This document shows, in pieces, positions 35,953 through 48,500 of a DNA stretch of 64,000 nt (position 1 is its first letter; every line of letters starts with the position of its first letter). The notes under the pieces were generated by a model. The model ran no database searches, had not been told where the DNA came from, and worked only from the letters and a program-made list of their open reading frames with translations. A program made the position numbers and the translations under genes. Origin of the DNA: Osmia lignaria lignaria. Its lineage: Eukaryota > Arthropoda > Insecta > Hymenoptera > Megachilidae. The stretch covers positions 5,169,888-5,233,887 of the forward strand of contig NC_135042.1 of the NCBI RefSeq assembly GCF_051020975.1. The letters run 5' to 3'.

Positions 35953-38900
35953 CGACGATGCGACGCGACGGAGAGAGGGCCAAGGCGTGATGAGGCCGGT
36001 GCACCCAGCCCGATGTCCGATAACCAACCACCGGCGCTTACTCCTCGCTGAAAACGATCTTACTCCTTTAACCGTCTCGTAGCAGAGATTCTTCTTGATG
36101 CTGGAGCAAGACTCCTCTTCCACGAGGATTTCAGGAAGCTGATTCTTAAAACGTTTCACCAACATTCATTTCCTGTTGTGGTCTTCTGATCTTCAAAAAT
36201 ATTAAAGCATTTTGAGTAATTTTCCTTCGAAAATTTGCGATTATTTCATATTCCAGTAATTTTGATTTTTTCTAGAAAAAGATTCCGATTAACGGGTTGC
36301 AGCTTTCACGGAAGTTCCTTCTTAAAACGTTTGACCGACATAGAAATGATTTGTCTTTGCATTAGTTCCGTATAATTAAAAGATATACTGGTGAATACTC
36401 GTTGATTACAGTATCAGTGTCTAGCTGGAATTACTTAAGGCATCTTTTCTGAAAGCACTAGTCGAGATAAAACACGTTTCACAAAATCAAGGTTTACTCG
36501 AGAAATAGTAGAAGATACCTTTTGAAGAGTTGGCATACTCAAGTAAATTGATGCAATAAGCTGGAATCCGATCCACCTACCGAAAACACATTAAGATAGT
36601 TGAGAATGTTCGTCCCGACCTGTTCGATCGGTTCGAAGTTCCAATAACGTTAAATTCTATTGATAGGAATAGAAATGTCGGTATCGAAAGTTGAAACAGG
36701 AACGAGTAGTAAGGTTTTATTTAACTTATAATAACTTTTGAAATTTTACATTTCTTTTGAATATTTAAAAAATTTAGAAGTTTACGAGCATCGTAGATGC
36801 GGTCAAAGCGTATCTTCTCAATCTCCACGCGTATTTTCTTCGAAGACGATGCAGCTCGCGTTCGAACGTCGATTTTTTCTTGTTATCGGCATGCACCTGG
36901 AGAAGCGACGAGGTGTCTTTAACGTCTTTTTAATTAGCCGACGTCGGCGATCACAGAGGGGTCCTTTGCACCGCGATCGGCCAATTAAAATAACCCGTGC
37001 ATACGAACTTGCATTTTACTGCATTTTACCCTGAGAACTTATCTGATGTAATGTTACTTGTAAATCCCTAAAAGAGGCTCAAAAGTCAGCCACTAATGAT
37101 ATTCATTTTCTCATATTTATAACCACTCATATATCTATTCCCGTTATTGGAACAACAATATTTGAAAGATCATTGTAATAGCGTATTGCCGTCTATCTAT
37201 CATCTTAACTATCGCCTATTTAACTTATAATGGTGTCTTTCAAATGTCACTGTGAATAGAGGTTTAAATGTAAAGGATTATAAAACACCGTCGGAGCACA
37301 ATTACTACTCGACAGTGGTTCAATTATTTCACGATCAAATGTCTGAAATGATGGAAATTAAACGGGGATAAGTTTATTTTAATGATAGAATTAGTCAAAT
37401 GCCTTTCAAATGTTTCTTTGATTCATCTTTCGTTGAAAGAAAATTTCTTTTATTGAATTTAATTTAGAAAAGGGTTATCTAATTATTACCTAATTTTGGT
37501 ATAAAAAATTTTGCAAATTTCATGTCTACAAATTTTTTAATTTTTTACCCCTGGATAAATTAAACGGTTATTACGAAATCGATGTTACAGAGGCGATAAA
37601 CGCGTCAAAGGCACCCAACGCTCGGTGTGTAACACCCTTTAGGCATGCGTTCGATCCGCGTCGGACGTGGGCGCGCGATTTCTTTTCTTCGGCGTCGATT
37701 TTAATAAGGAACAACGACGACGAGACGCTGTTATGACGGCTCGAAGGTTGTGCAGTAAAACCGGGTGATAAAGATACGCGACTCGGCTCGGTCTGGCCGG
37801 GTTGAAGCGTATATACCTACTCGCGTGCGTTTTGCCTTCGCGAGCCTCCTCTTCGCTGCAGATACTGTTACTAAGTGTCGTAAAGTTTATTGCGGCAACT
37901 TTGTGCCGTGGTGTGGGTCGTGGATGAATTCATTGTACCTGCCTTGTCTACGGACTTATACCTGAGACTGGATTCTAACCCTTTCATAAGGGCTGACAAA
38001 CATCTTCAACTTTTATACTTTACAATTTTATCTTCGATCCTTTTGTATTGAAAAAAGATCCTTGGTGAAATTAAAATTTCCTTAAGCAAATGAAAGATCA
38101 GGACAAATATTAGCACCGAGGGACCATTGAATTTTTTCGAAACAATTTGGTGTCACGATTCAATTGTCGTGGCCCACGTGCGTTTGTTTGATCGGTAAAA
38201 TTAAATACACCTTGACACGGTTGCATTTAATGCCTTACGCAACGTCTTTGTGCAAATTTGTTGGAAAAATTTGGAATTTCGCGGTCAGGAGTATTCGTAT
38301 TTTGAAACGCATCCTTGAAATTGTTATTTATAAAACAATACATTGTAACTTTTCATAATTGAATATTAAAGTTCAACGGGAGACCCTAGCAGGCTTCCTG
38401 TTCGTCCTGACACCACGAATGAACATTTTATTTTCATAAAGGATAAAGTCGTAAATCCCTGGCGCAGCGATGCATCATCGTTAAAATAATAATTGCAGCA
38501 GACATCGGTTAGCAGTGATTGATACCTTGTTCCCCGGTAATGATGCAGCTGGCTCGATGGTTCCTCGTGCATTGTAATTACAATCGCGGACATTGTTACG
38601 TTTCGTTTGGACTTTTAAACAAATACCATCTCCCACGCTTCGGTTCGAGCTTTTGATTAATTCAGTGATCGAAAGGAAAATTAATAAATCAATAAAATTC
38701 TAAGTAGAAGCTTCAAGCTTTCTCGTAGAACAATCTTTCGTGATAAAAAATAAGAAAGCATCGAGCCATTCGATAGAAATTCAAATTCTCGCTTTCCTCT
38801 TCGCTCAGGTTGAAAACAATCGAGCTGAATAAATAATAGAACGGTCTTAGATTGATCGAAAGATCGAGCAGTGGTAGAAAATGCTTCCAGCTAGAGAGGA

Positions 38901-40060
38901 TCTGTAAAAGGACCGACAATAATCACTGGATAAGAGGTTCGATAGAACGTTAATAGATATTCGACGCGATGCCAACTGATCGCAGCTCGGATTAACGAAG
39001 TACCGATCAATCGTATGAACGAACAAAAGGATTTGGTTTCTCGTGGGCGGATTGTGTCGAGTGTCTGGTCTACACGAAATTAATTTACAGCCGCTTAACG
39101 GGACAGGAAGGATCGAAAGGTCATCGATATACGAGTAAAAATAATCGACCGATCTGTTCTGGCCACGTTAGATTGATTGGAGACCGATTTGTGATTTCTT
39201 TTTTTTTCTTTCTTCGCGTCGTACGAAGTAGGACGGTTCGTGTACGAATATGATTCGTATCAATCCAATTTTCAAAGAATACATTCGAGCTGAATGTATT
39301 CCAATCTCTGCAATATGTGGTACACAATAGATTTGTGATATAGACGTACAGGTGATCGCGAGGAGAAATTTAATAGAAACCTTGAGGTATTCAACCTTTC
39401 AAAGTTGCTATTTATTGCTGTATCACGTTCCGAGGAAATCGCTTGAAAACTGCTGTACTAGTTAAATGTTAAAAGACAAGTTAGCTCGTCGTGTCTGATA
39501 TAAAGAGTGAAGGCTGCTTTTTGTTATTAGAATAAGTGGTGAAATTAATTAACCTTTGAACAGCGAAGCCTGGGACAAAATATATACAAGAATATTAAAC
39601 TAAAGTTAAATGAATAATTTTAGAAGGTTTAGAAACGAAATTGAATAAAAATTGGGGCTCTCTCCATGGTCCGTCGTCCGAAAGTTAAAAATTAGAAGGA
39701 AAAATTCAAACCTGATACCGATACCCGATACCATTTCTAATACCAATAAGAAAAGGGTTAATTTTATTCATTCAAATTGAGTCTAAATCACATGAAAATG
39801 GTACACCCGGTACATGGAAAGGTGCGTTCTTCTGAATGGACCAATCGAGCCGTAAATCGAATCGCGTACCAACGCAACGTGGATAGGAAAAGATCGTCTA
39901 AGCTAAACCTGTTTCTACGAAGGGGCGACGACGTGGTAGAGGTCTCTACCAAAAACGTGCAAGCAACTTATAAATCTAGTTCGCGGATTGCGTAACGCGC
40001 GCGATCTCCTATGGTGGCTGGTATTCAATTGTGGAAACGGGTAACGGTATATCTGGTTGA

Positions 40061-40354
40061 ATGGCAATTGTCGGGGCTACGGTTGTTCGAATGCAGCCTA
40101 GCCAAATGCAGTTCCCTACTCTTGGGGAGAAACTCGTCGATGCTTTTTCCTTACTAGAGACGCAACAGATAGATCCACGCTGGTTTCTCACGCTTGCGAT
40201 AGAATCACGGGATCGGCAATTTGTCTCAGAGTCTGAAATGTCAGCGAGCCGCGACAGGTACGCTTCGGATGATGATGATGACTTACTTCGAAACCGGGAA
40301 TATTATTATTTACCGGTGAAAGCTGTGGAAAAATTGCTCTTATGTAATCTTTAA
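40061..40354 (+). other. Protein-like open frame of unknown status
   Basis: A true ATG at 40061, directly preceded by a stop in the same frame, opens 97 codons. The composition is balanced, with GEKLVDAFSLLETQQIDPR, an acidic DDDDD run and a C-terminal amphipathic EKLLL helix. Another protein-like frame (39777-39995, different phase) lies just upstream. Neither shows a domain or splice context that I recognise. It could be a lineage-restricted gene, a decayed insertion or chance. Confidence 0.2.
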
Positions 40355-40444
40355 AAAGATCCCTAAATATTTTTCGGATACCTTTAATCGTATAGAAAAT
40401 TTTATTAAGAAATTATTGAATTCTGGATCGTTTGTCTTTGTTAG

Positions 40445-40760
40445 AATTACGCAATGTTGAAGAAGCTCTCTTTCATGCAAATTGAATGGGTTTGATTGTT
40501 TGAATATCTTGAAATTATATAACATTCAGAAAGCTTTCTAATGGAATCAGAGTGGGTTTTTGTTTTCTCAACGATTGTGTGCCTTGGATTATGCAATGTT
40601 GAAGAAGTTTTTGTTGATAGAAATTCAATGACTTTGAATCGACTAATGATTATCTATATATCTTGGAATTATATAATATTAAAGAAGGTGTTTTGATGGA
40701 AGTTGAATGGGTTTGTTTTATTCCATGATTATACATTCATGAATTATGTAATGTCGACAT
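40445..40760 (+). repeat. Degenerate tandem array, 65-90 bp period, five anchors
   Basis: The word aattayrcaatgttgaagaag, in variant forms, recurs at 40445, 40513, 40587, 40677 and 40742. It is followed each time by a run of t-rich sequence, an aattgaatgggttt-like block and a tatcttg block. Divergence between copies is high. It is AT-rich and non-coding. Confidence 0.65.
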
Positions 40761-42525
40761 AAAATACATCTATAATAATTTTATTATTCAAACTGATGCA
40801 AAATCACGTTCTGTCATCAGGCATGCTGATAAAATATTTACGTTTATCCATAATTTACGACAATTTTATGAGTGTATTATTATCAGTTGAAAATATTTGA
40901 CTAAACGATTCCAAAGTTCGAAAGGAAGATGGTATTCGTAATTAAATATTAAAATTCAGCAAGGTTCTGACATTGTACTTTTTCAGAAGATGAAATGATT
41001 TTTTCGCGGGTCAGAACGATGCGTGGTCGTTGAACGCGCTCGCGTTTGAAGCCGTTGATGTTCCCGATGATCGAACGAACACGGCCACGCTTCGTAATCA
41101 GACTTTCACGAGTCGGTCGGCACGCGAGCGTTGAATTAGCGTCGGTGCGATAAATTAGCGTGCACGTATAAAGACGTTTCGTTGTCACCTGTGATAAACG
41201 GAGCGCATCGGTTAACGCTGCGACTCTCGCGTTCGAGTTCCGTTCGAAACGCTTCGACCCGAGGGAAATCGATTTTCTGCTGTGATATCACTGTGACCCG
41301 CCATTTCACGGACCAAGGTTTAAGAATATTATTCTTCATGGTCTCGTTCCAATACCCTTGCAACAACGTTATCTTCATTCATTCGAGCGAAACTCTTCAA
41401 ACTTTCGTTGGTAATTGGAAAACTTTCCGAGTTTTTCCAAATTTTCTCCTTCGAAATTGAGTTACTTTCATCAATGACACATTGGTCATAAGTTTCCAAA
41501 ATTTTCCCAGGACCCCTGAGTCGCCTCGACTGTTCTGCTCTTTGGTAAAGTGGCATCGGTGACATCTGAAAGATTCAATATTTGCGCACTTCGGATTTGC
41601 GTTGCTCTTCGTGGTCGAGCATCGCGGATTGGAGCATCCTCTTGGTGACCTTGGTTTTCACCAGGATCCCGAGGAAGCCTCTCGAAGGTGGAAAGGGGAC
41701 AGTGAACCCGACGCTTCAACCACTATTTACATATTTGTTTCGCTAAGTGAAATGCCGTGTTCGTGGTTATATTCCGATTCCTCGTTTCGACGTGTTTTTA
41801 GTTTGATAGAACCCGCTGGACGAGAACAATTGTTGATGAAAATTGTTGGGATATTAATTAATTGTAATTAATATCATCAAAAAAAAGAAAGAATAATTCT
41901 TAATAATTCAGTATTGAACTAGTATCATTTTTTAATAATTGTTTTATCAATCAACACTGGGTACCAAGATGAGATTTAATCAAGGGAATAATAAATCACA
42001 AACAGCCTAGTTATATAAGCTGTAGAAGTAGAAGTAGATCTACCAGTTAAGATATCAAGATACAATAATAATATTTTGAAATTTTCTCTACATTGCAGTC
42101 AATCGTTGATTCATGACAAATCAAGCTACCCAATCAGTCGAATATGCATTTCAAGTATCGATTTGAATATCATTTTTCTCAAATTCTTAATTCAATGAAG
42201 AAAAGAAAAGACTGGTTAATACTGACAGGTAAACGGAATTACTTTCACGAGATTAGCGATCTGCGTGCAGTATGTAGAAGTTGCAGAGACCGATGGAAAT
42301 AGGCGCGGCCGGAAATGTCAATTCTGTGGCGAGCTAATCCTCGTTGGTAATCGAACTGTGCCTGGTTTTTTCCTCTTCTTTTCAAGTCCACAAATTCAAT
42401 TTGAGTTCATCGTCAGTCATGTTCGTGGAACGGACGGATCACCTTAGGGGATGGTAACGTAGATTGAAAGAGGTGGTTGCAGATCTAAGAACAATACTTA
42501 ACGTTTAATATTTCAGTTATCCTTT

Positions 42526-42660
42526 AACCCTTTTAACGCTGGTACCAGTAGCACAGATAAATATATCCCTTTATTTCAATTAGTCCTATAAATCGCTACT
42601 CTAACCCTTTAAGCTCTAACACTAATATCCCAGATAAGCTCTATCTATTTATTTAGTTGG
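42526..42660 (+). repeat. Two diverged blocks starting AACCCTTT, about 77 bp apart
   Basis: Blocks at 42526 and 42603 both begin aaccctttwa, contain an acagataa or ccagataa word, and end in an at-rich ttatttcaattag/ttatttagttgg word. The opening resembles the ends of the TTAA/CCCTTT element at 5889-6130, so these may be nested or partial MITE ends. The period and the resemblance are weak. Confidence 0.35.
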
Positions 42661-45381
42661 ACTGCAGTGAAAGTCCGCATTTAGAGCACTTTAAACTTGA
42701 GCAATCTATTACTCATCGAACATTCCATCGGCTCTTATTTATTGGCCATCGACCGTTCAAAGATGTATCCATTTCTCATATGGATTTTTACTTGAAGCAA
42801 CGATCACTCATCGGATGAATCGTGGCCTAATAGCCGGGTAATTGCAACTCTTTCTTCTTTCCGCCGAAGACGGATTCAGCGAATGTACGAAAGTCGCGAT
42901 GGAAAAAGGTGGAATTAGGTAAGCGATCGTTGCGTAACGTTCCCAACGAAAGCCGGAGAGCGATTAATTAAATTAAACGAAACTTTCTGAAAATCTTTCA
43001 TCTATCACGATTACGATACAGAGGAAACTAGTCGGCTTCGTTAATGACTGCCTCCAATAATCGAGATTTCATCCTCGGTAAGCGCGAATACCCGTCCATT
43101 AGCGCTGTTCTCGTAGAAGAAACTAGAAAAAAAATGTCGAGCAGAAGTTTCTCAGGAACGTTTGACAAATAGCGTCGCAGAGCAAACGTTTAGAGTAATT
43201 CACCTGTATACGCACCTGTACAGGCACTCGTGCACCGCAAATAAACCATCTTGGCACTAAACAGTTGGTAGAAGTTTGTATCCTACGTGAGAAGGAAGCC
43301 TCGTCGAGTCGTGTCTAGGTTTCCAGGTAACGTACACACCTGCCCGAGAGAGATCCCGGTAAACGAGCCTGTTTTCCTTTCCCTTTTTTTCGTCCTTCAG
43401 CCTTGGAATCTCTTTTATACACTGCTCGAGGAAATTAGCGAAATTCGTAGATTGATTTTTTTTCTCTCTCTAATAAGTGGCCTCTGATGAACGGTTCTGT
43501 GTCTATAATTTTAGACACGTAGGCTGTGATTATTAGCAGGATATATTAAATAAAGTTTGGGATGAAATTTAGGATACTGGTGCTCTATATATCGAATTTT
43601 ATCCTCTCTTTTCGATTTCACCCAAAATCTCCTCCTCCACCCGCGGTTCATTGTTCCGAGGTAAAATGTTAATCGCGGCGCCTAACGTTCCCTGTTTGCT
43701 CTGCCAACTCTATTCGACCAGTTATCGGGCGAAACGTATAGGAATAACAGGAAGAGAAAAATTTCGTCTCTGAAAAGCCGACTCGCGATACCGAATGCCA
43801 ATACGCTTTGGAATAAGCTTAGATAGCCAACATCATCCGAGCTATTTGTCCATTATACACGTGCTCGTTCTATCGATCGTTGACCGACCACCTATCGCGT
43901 GAATGGTACACGCGTAACTCTATGGGTGGTTTGTGGTGTTATATCTGCGGATTTATCGGGACACGAACGAATGGAAGAAGAACGGTGAAACGAGACGACA
44001 TGTCGCGACAATGGACTAGAGATGCATAATTAAGAGATTATGCTTCTAATGGTTTGGAAGGATGGGACCTTTTAGAGTGGGCTCGAGAGAAAAATATTAT
44101 TCATAGGTTGACGGAGATGATTGTTTATTTGGAATAGTTGTACAGGGTGTGCTCGTAAGAAATAAACTTGGATTGATTTTTAGTTAAGATTTCGCACGAT
44201 ACACGTCGATGAGGTTGGCCGAAAACAAATTTACAGTCGGCACACTGGACGTGGTTCATTTCGTTGGAATCCCTGTTAATTGCCGGCAAACACGCTCCCC
44301 GACATGAGAAATTCCCTGGCGCCGTCTTGTTGGCACTGTCTGGGCAAAAAAGCTGAGTATGTACCTAGCGAAGCAGAGGTGCAGACCATTGAACGCGTTT
44401 GCAAACCAACGTACCATCCTTTTGTTGTGGTATCCATTGTTTGTTAGACACAAGAATTGTCTATCTCTGATTATTCAATTACATTATTTTTCTGCGATCA
44501 AGAGAATCACCAGTATTAATAAAAATAAAAAAAATTGCTATCCATTTATAAATTCAGCCAAATTGAAAAATTATGAAAATATGTAGTGAAATTACCTACT
44601 GCACTTTTTATAATTTTTCCATTTTTAGATAAGTGACTATTACATTTTTTATTCCTTAAAGGTGCAGAATCACTGCGTGAAAGAATTTCTGATTCCACGC
44701 ACCTATTTTTTGTATTTTCCACTGTAGAAAAAACCCTCTCTGCTTGAATTCTTTCCATTTGAAACAATGTCCGTACCCAAATCTGTCACTGTCATTATGA
44801 TAAACAAGCATGAAGGTAAAAAGAAAAAAAGACAAACGCGTTGCCAAAATAATTAAAGGATCTCGAGTTCGAGAGAAGTACTACCTGTTAACGACGGCCG
44901 GGCCGATTCGGAAGAGTTAATCCGCTGGAAGCAAAACCGGTAGCCGGGAATATCTGCCCTCGGGCGAGTATCGTCTTCGTTTATCGATCGACCAGGAGTT
45001 TCTTTAAGTTTCATCGGCTCGGTTAACATTCGGTCGACTTCTGTCACGGATTGCTACGTTCTCCAACCGGGGTCAAAACGAATATAACGGGTAGCCGAGA
45101 GCTCGCATTATTTTGACCTCGGTGTTTCATCGAATCTCTGGAAACCAACATTCTGTGGGCTGAATTCGTCTGTTTCTCGGCTCAGGTGACGCGAACCTGC
45201 AATTTAAACTGCATATTCGTGCGGGCCGTTATAATTGAGCGTTCATCACTGGCACTTTATATAGAAGGCGGGTCTTTCAAATTGGCTGACTTTTCGAATC
45301 CGGGATACAACCCAAAAAAAATTTGGATTTTAAAATATTAGCACTGGTCTGCAGAAATACTTCGAATTTTTCTGCACTCAC

Positions 45382-45556
45382 ATGAATTCTATAGGTTGTT
45401 CAGTATCAAAATCCATTTTCTCTTCCTTTAATATTCGCGTTTCCCCCGATTTCTCGTTTCCAAAAGCAGCAAAACGTGCCCAGATCCACCAGTATTCCTC
45501 GGTTTCTTTGAATAATGGGAATATCGGTATAATCGGCATGTTGCTTTCTAATGCAG
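45382..45556 (-). CDS. Candidate internal exon on the minus strand, product unknown
   Basis: Read on the minus strand, a pyrimidine-rich acceptor (gggccctttttgttag, ending at the complement of 45557) is followed by 175 open bases ending at a consensus gtgagtgc donor (complement of 45374-45381). The open frame has two bases before the first full codon and two after the last, with 57 codons between. It contains MPIIPIFPLFKETEEYWWIW, then ARFAAFGNEK, then EEKMDFDTEQPIEF. The Trp-rich and charged composition is unlike the Arg/Ser-rich chance frames around it. The + strand is also open for 90 codons, which weakens the case. I recognise no family, and no neighbouring exon is assured. Confidence 0.3.
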
Positions 45557-48500
45557 CTAACAAAAAGGGCCCACGGTTGCTACAGGTGGAATCGAACAAT
45601 GCTCGCGTACCGAGTCGCTACAATGGAGATCATAATCGAGCAGTCGACGTGTAATGACTTATGGGGGCCGATCTCCATCGCCAACAATAAATCGGTGACA
45701 GAGATGTTTATAGCTAGAGGAAATCGCATTTTGTTTTTAGAAGTGGCCAGGTAACTTAGCAGTCTCTCTATTGCGAGAAAATCTATTCTCGTCTATGTAC
45801 AATACTCTCGGAGATTTGAGAAATTAGGTCAACTTTTAAGGTTCTTTAATCCCTTCGACCTCAAGCACCTCGTGATTGATAGAAATTTTGTTTTCACGAT
45901 ACTTGGAATTTTTAGATTGAAATAGACGCTTATCGTTTCCGAACCTTCGAATAATTCTATGCTTTATCTACGTTTCTTTCGGAGTTCTGACTCACAAATG
46001 ACCCGGCTACGCGGTTTCAGAGGCTCTTGTTTGGCTCCTGTTAATTGAAGAAGATTGCTTTAGGATTGTTAGTGTTTGCATTCGAATCGAACAGCGCTGT
46101 TTGCTCTTTTTCTTAACGCGTTCCGCGTTTACTTTGCGTTTAGTCTTGTGCATCCCGTAATGAAACGGTAAGAAATGGTTTAATTTCGAAACACGTTTCA
46201 GGACATATTACAGATTTTTTCGAAATGATTCCATGACACGATACATGACTTTTATGAAGAAAGTTACGATCTCAAGGATTTCAATGGAATGTACATTGAA
46301 CATCCAGACGATCTAGGAAACCAGAAAAGCTTTCTGTCGTTCACGGACGATCGAGCTCTCGATCGTGCGCGACGTCGTTGTCTCGAATCACAACTCGAAT
46401 CTTACAAAGATTAACGACCTTGCCTTTTCTCAGATTTTTGGAAGATCTCTGCTTTCAACTTGCCTTCTAGACGACTGTCTACTTGGTGTCTGTAAAGAAT
46501 CGAAGGAAAGAGAAAAAGTTATCACGTTTTACAAATATTCAGTACACAGAAAAATCAAGGGGGAACAAGGTGCAACAAATAAAAACGAGTGTTCACGAAA
46601 TATTTTCTATCATTCGTTTATTTGATCAACTCGTATCCAGCATCGCGCATTATAATTGGAAACACCGGCAGGTTGATGTACGAGACCGCGAGTAGAACGC
46701 ACCTTTAGCTGGTTTCTATTAAAATGATTCATAAATTTAAAGGAGAAATTCGTAATTTTAAAAATTATCTAAATATTAAAATAAAGTTTATATTGATTTT
46801 AAATTGATGAATGAGCTCGTTCATTTCTTTTTTGCACTCAGCGCTCGTGTTTATTTTACAATCTAGCGAATCGTACGATTACGAGATTAATATTTATTTA
46901 TTCGTGAAAATGACGTAAATCCGTGAAGATACGTGCCTTCCCAAATGGAGTCGACCGGAAATCGAAAGTTCCGCGTGCACCCATCGTTTCCACCCATGTT
47001 TATTCACTCCCACCGTTAGATAACATTTGACGTTAGAAATTCGCACTTCTGAAAATCGCAATTATTTCTATATCTCTAATCTATAATCCGTCGAACGAGA
47101 CGAATCATGATATGTTTACAAATTCGCTCGCTTGACGCAGGGTCGGAGCTCAGTTGTTTTCAGTTCTTCAAACGTATCGGTCGAGGTTTGTGTACTGCGA
47201 GCCTGATTTCGAGCACGTGAATTTCTACGTATTTACTGTCTCGTCTCGGAGCATAACGCAGGTTTGTGATTAAAATTTCAACAAAATTCCAAGATTTCAT
47301 CACCGTACTAGGATTTTTTAATACACAATTATCGCTCTAACTGTGAATCTTCTATCTAGGAATGACAAAGCGTGTTTGAAATGTGCTTTCTGAATTAGAA
47401 GATGCACGATTAGTTGACTGAGCATAAAGGCAACCGGGAAGGTAGATGAGAATTGCACGCTTCCCTTCTGTTCTCCTTCCTCGGCGAGACGTAATATTCC
47501 TTCTGTAATTTATAATTCGCCGTGGACAGATATGGTGGTCCATCACGGTCGTCGTAATTAAATCTCGCCTTCCTTGGCGATCCTGGTTTCTACCGTCTCG
47601 TTGATAGGACATGTTCTCTATCATTTCCAGGTATGCTCCTAATTTCGTTCTAAGAACACGTGTTTCATTCGTGATGCACACGGTATTCTTGGTAGCTGAA
47701 TATAATACGTATCCTTTGTTAAGATAATTATATTATTCTTCGCGGTTGCCTCATAGTTCCTATGTAAATTATTAAATTTTCAGCTTTTATTTTAATTAAC
47801 TTCGAATACATATGAAAATTTCTATTTAATCCAAGCTTAAACGTAGTCACGATTATGGTGGTCGTAAATCGGCAACGTTCTTTTTGTCAATTTCGTTCCG
47901 TCGCTCGAAGCAGCGTGAAATTAACTAAAGACCGATCGAAATTTCGACTCGGCCAATTTATCCTTTCGACAGTAAATCACGCTCGACCCGTGCGTGCACC
48001 GACCCACACACCTCCAACGACAGTTTGTGGGTCATGCAAGTACGAATGCAGTGAAAGCAAGGATTTGACGGTCGTATCATATTTCCTTGCCCTTCGTGTG
48101 TGTTTGATTCAAGGACGCATCCTGTATCGACCGTCTTTTTCGTCGAAATTTCACGATGAAAATTTTTTTTAATTCTCATAAGTTATCGAAATTGAAAGAA
48201 ACTAGCATGTTTGTCGTATTACGACCTAGGGATGGGTGACAACGAAGAATCAACAATGAGAACGATGACGAAGAGCGCCTGTGTGTACCGTGTTCCGAGT
48301 GAACGGGCGAGATATATTTTATTATCGGGCGAGGAACTATATAGCCCTGTCAAATCTCTGCTTTCACTGCGTTTGTATATGACCCAGAAAGAATTTGCAT
48401 ACGTTCCAAGCGGGTTGGTGGCCACGGCCGGTCGAGGCACAAAGCTAAAGCTTCCTCGAGGGCCGTGAATTATCGGCGCTGAAGGGGAGCAGAGAAGAAA

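Larger units (their letters stand above)
32701..45381. other. Non-coding stretch with repeats
   Basis: No gene is supported. The stretch holds a short GC-rich triplication at 35927-35952, two adjacent protein-like open frames at 39777-39995 and 40061-40354, a degenerate tandem array at 40445-40760, and a pair of related ttaaccctttwa-type blocks at 42526-42660. The remaining sequence alternates between AT-rich and GC-moderate parts without domain-bearing reading frames. Confidence 0.4.

Noticed and set aside
41583..41725. Minus-strand 46-codon frame ending QRKSEVRKY and stop
   Set aside because: It reads like protein but is short, has no acceptor in a suitable place and sits opposite another open frame. 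Such frames are expected by chance in 64 kb.
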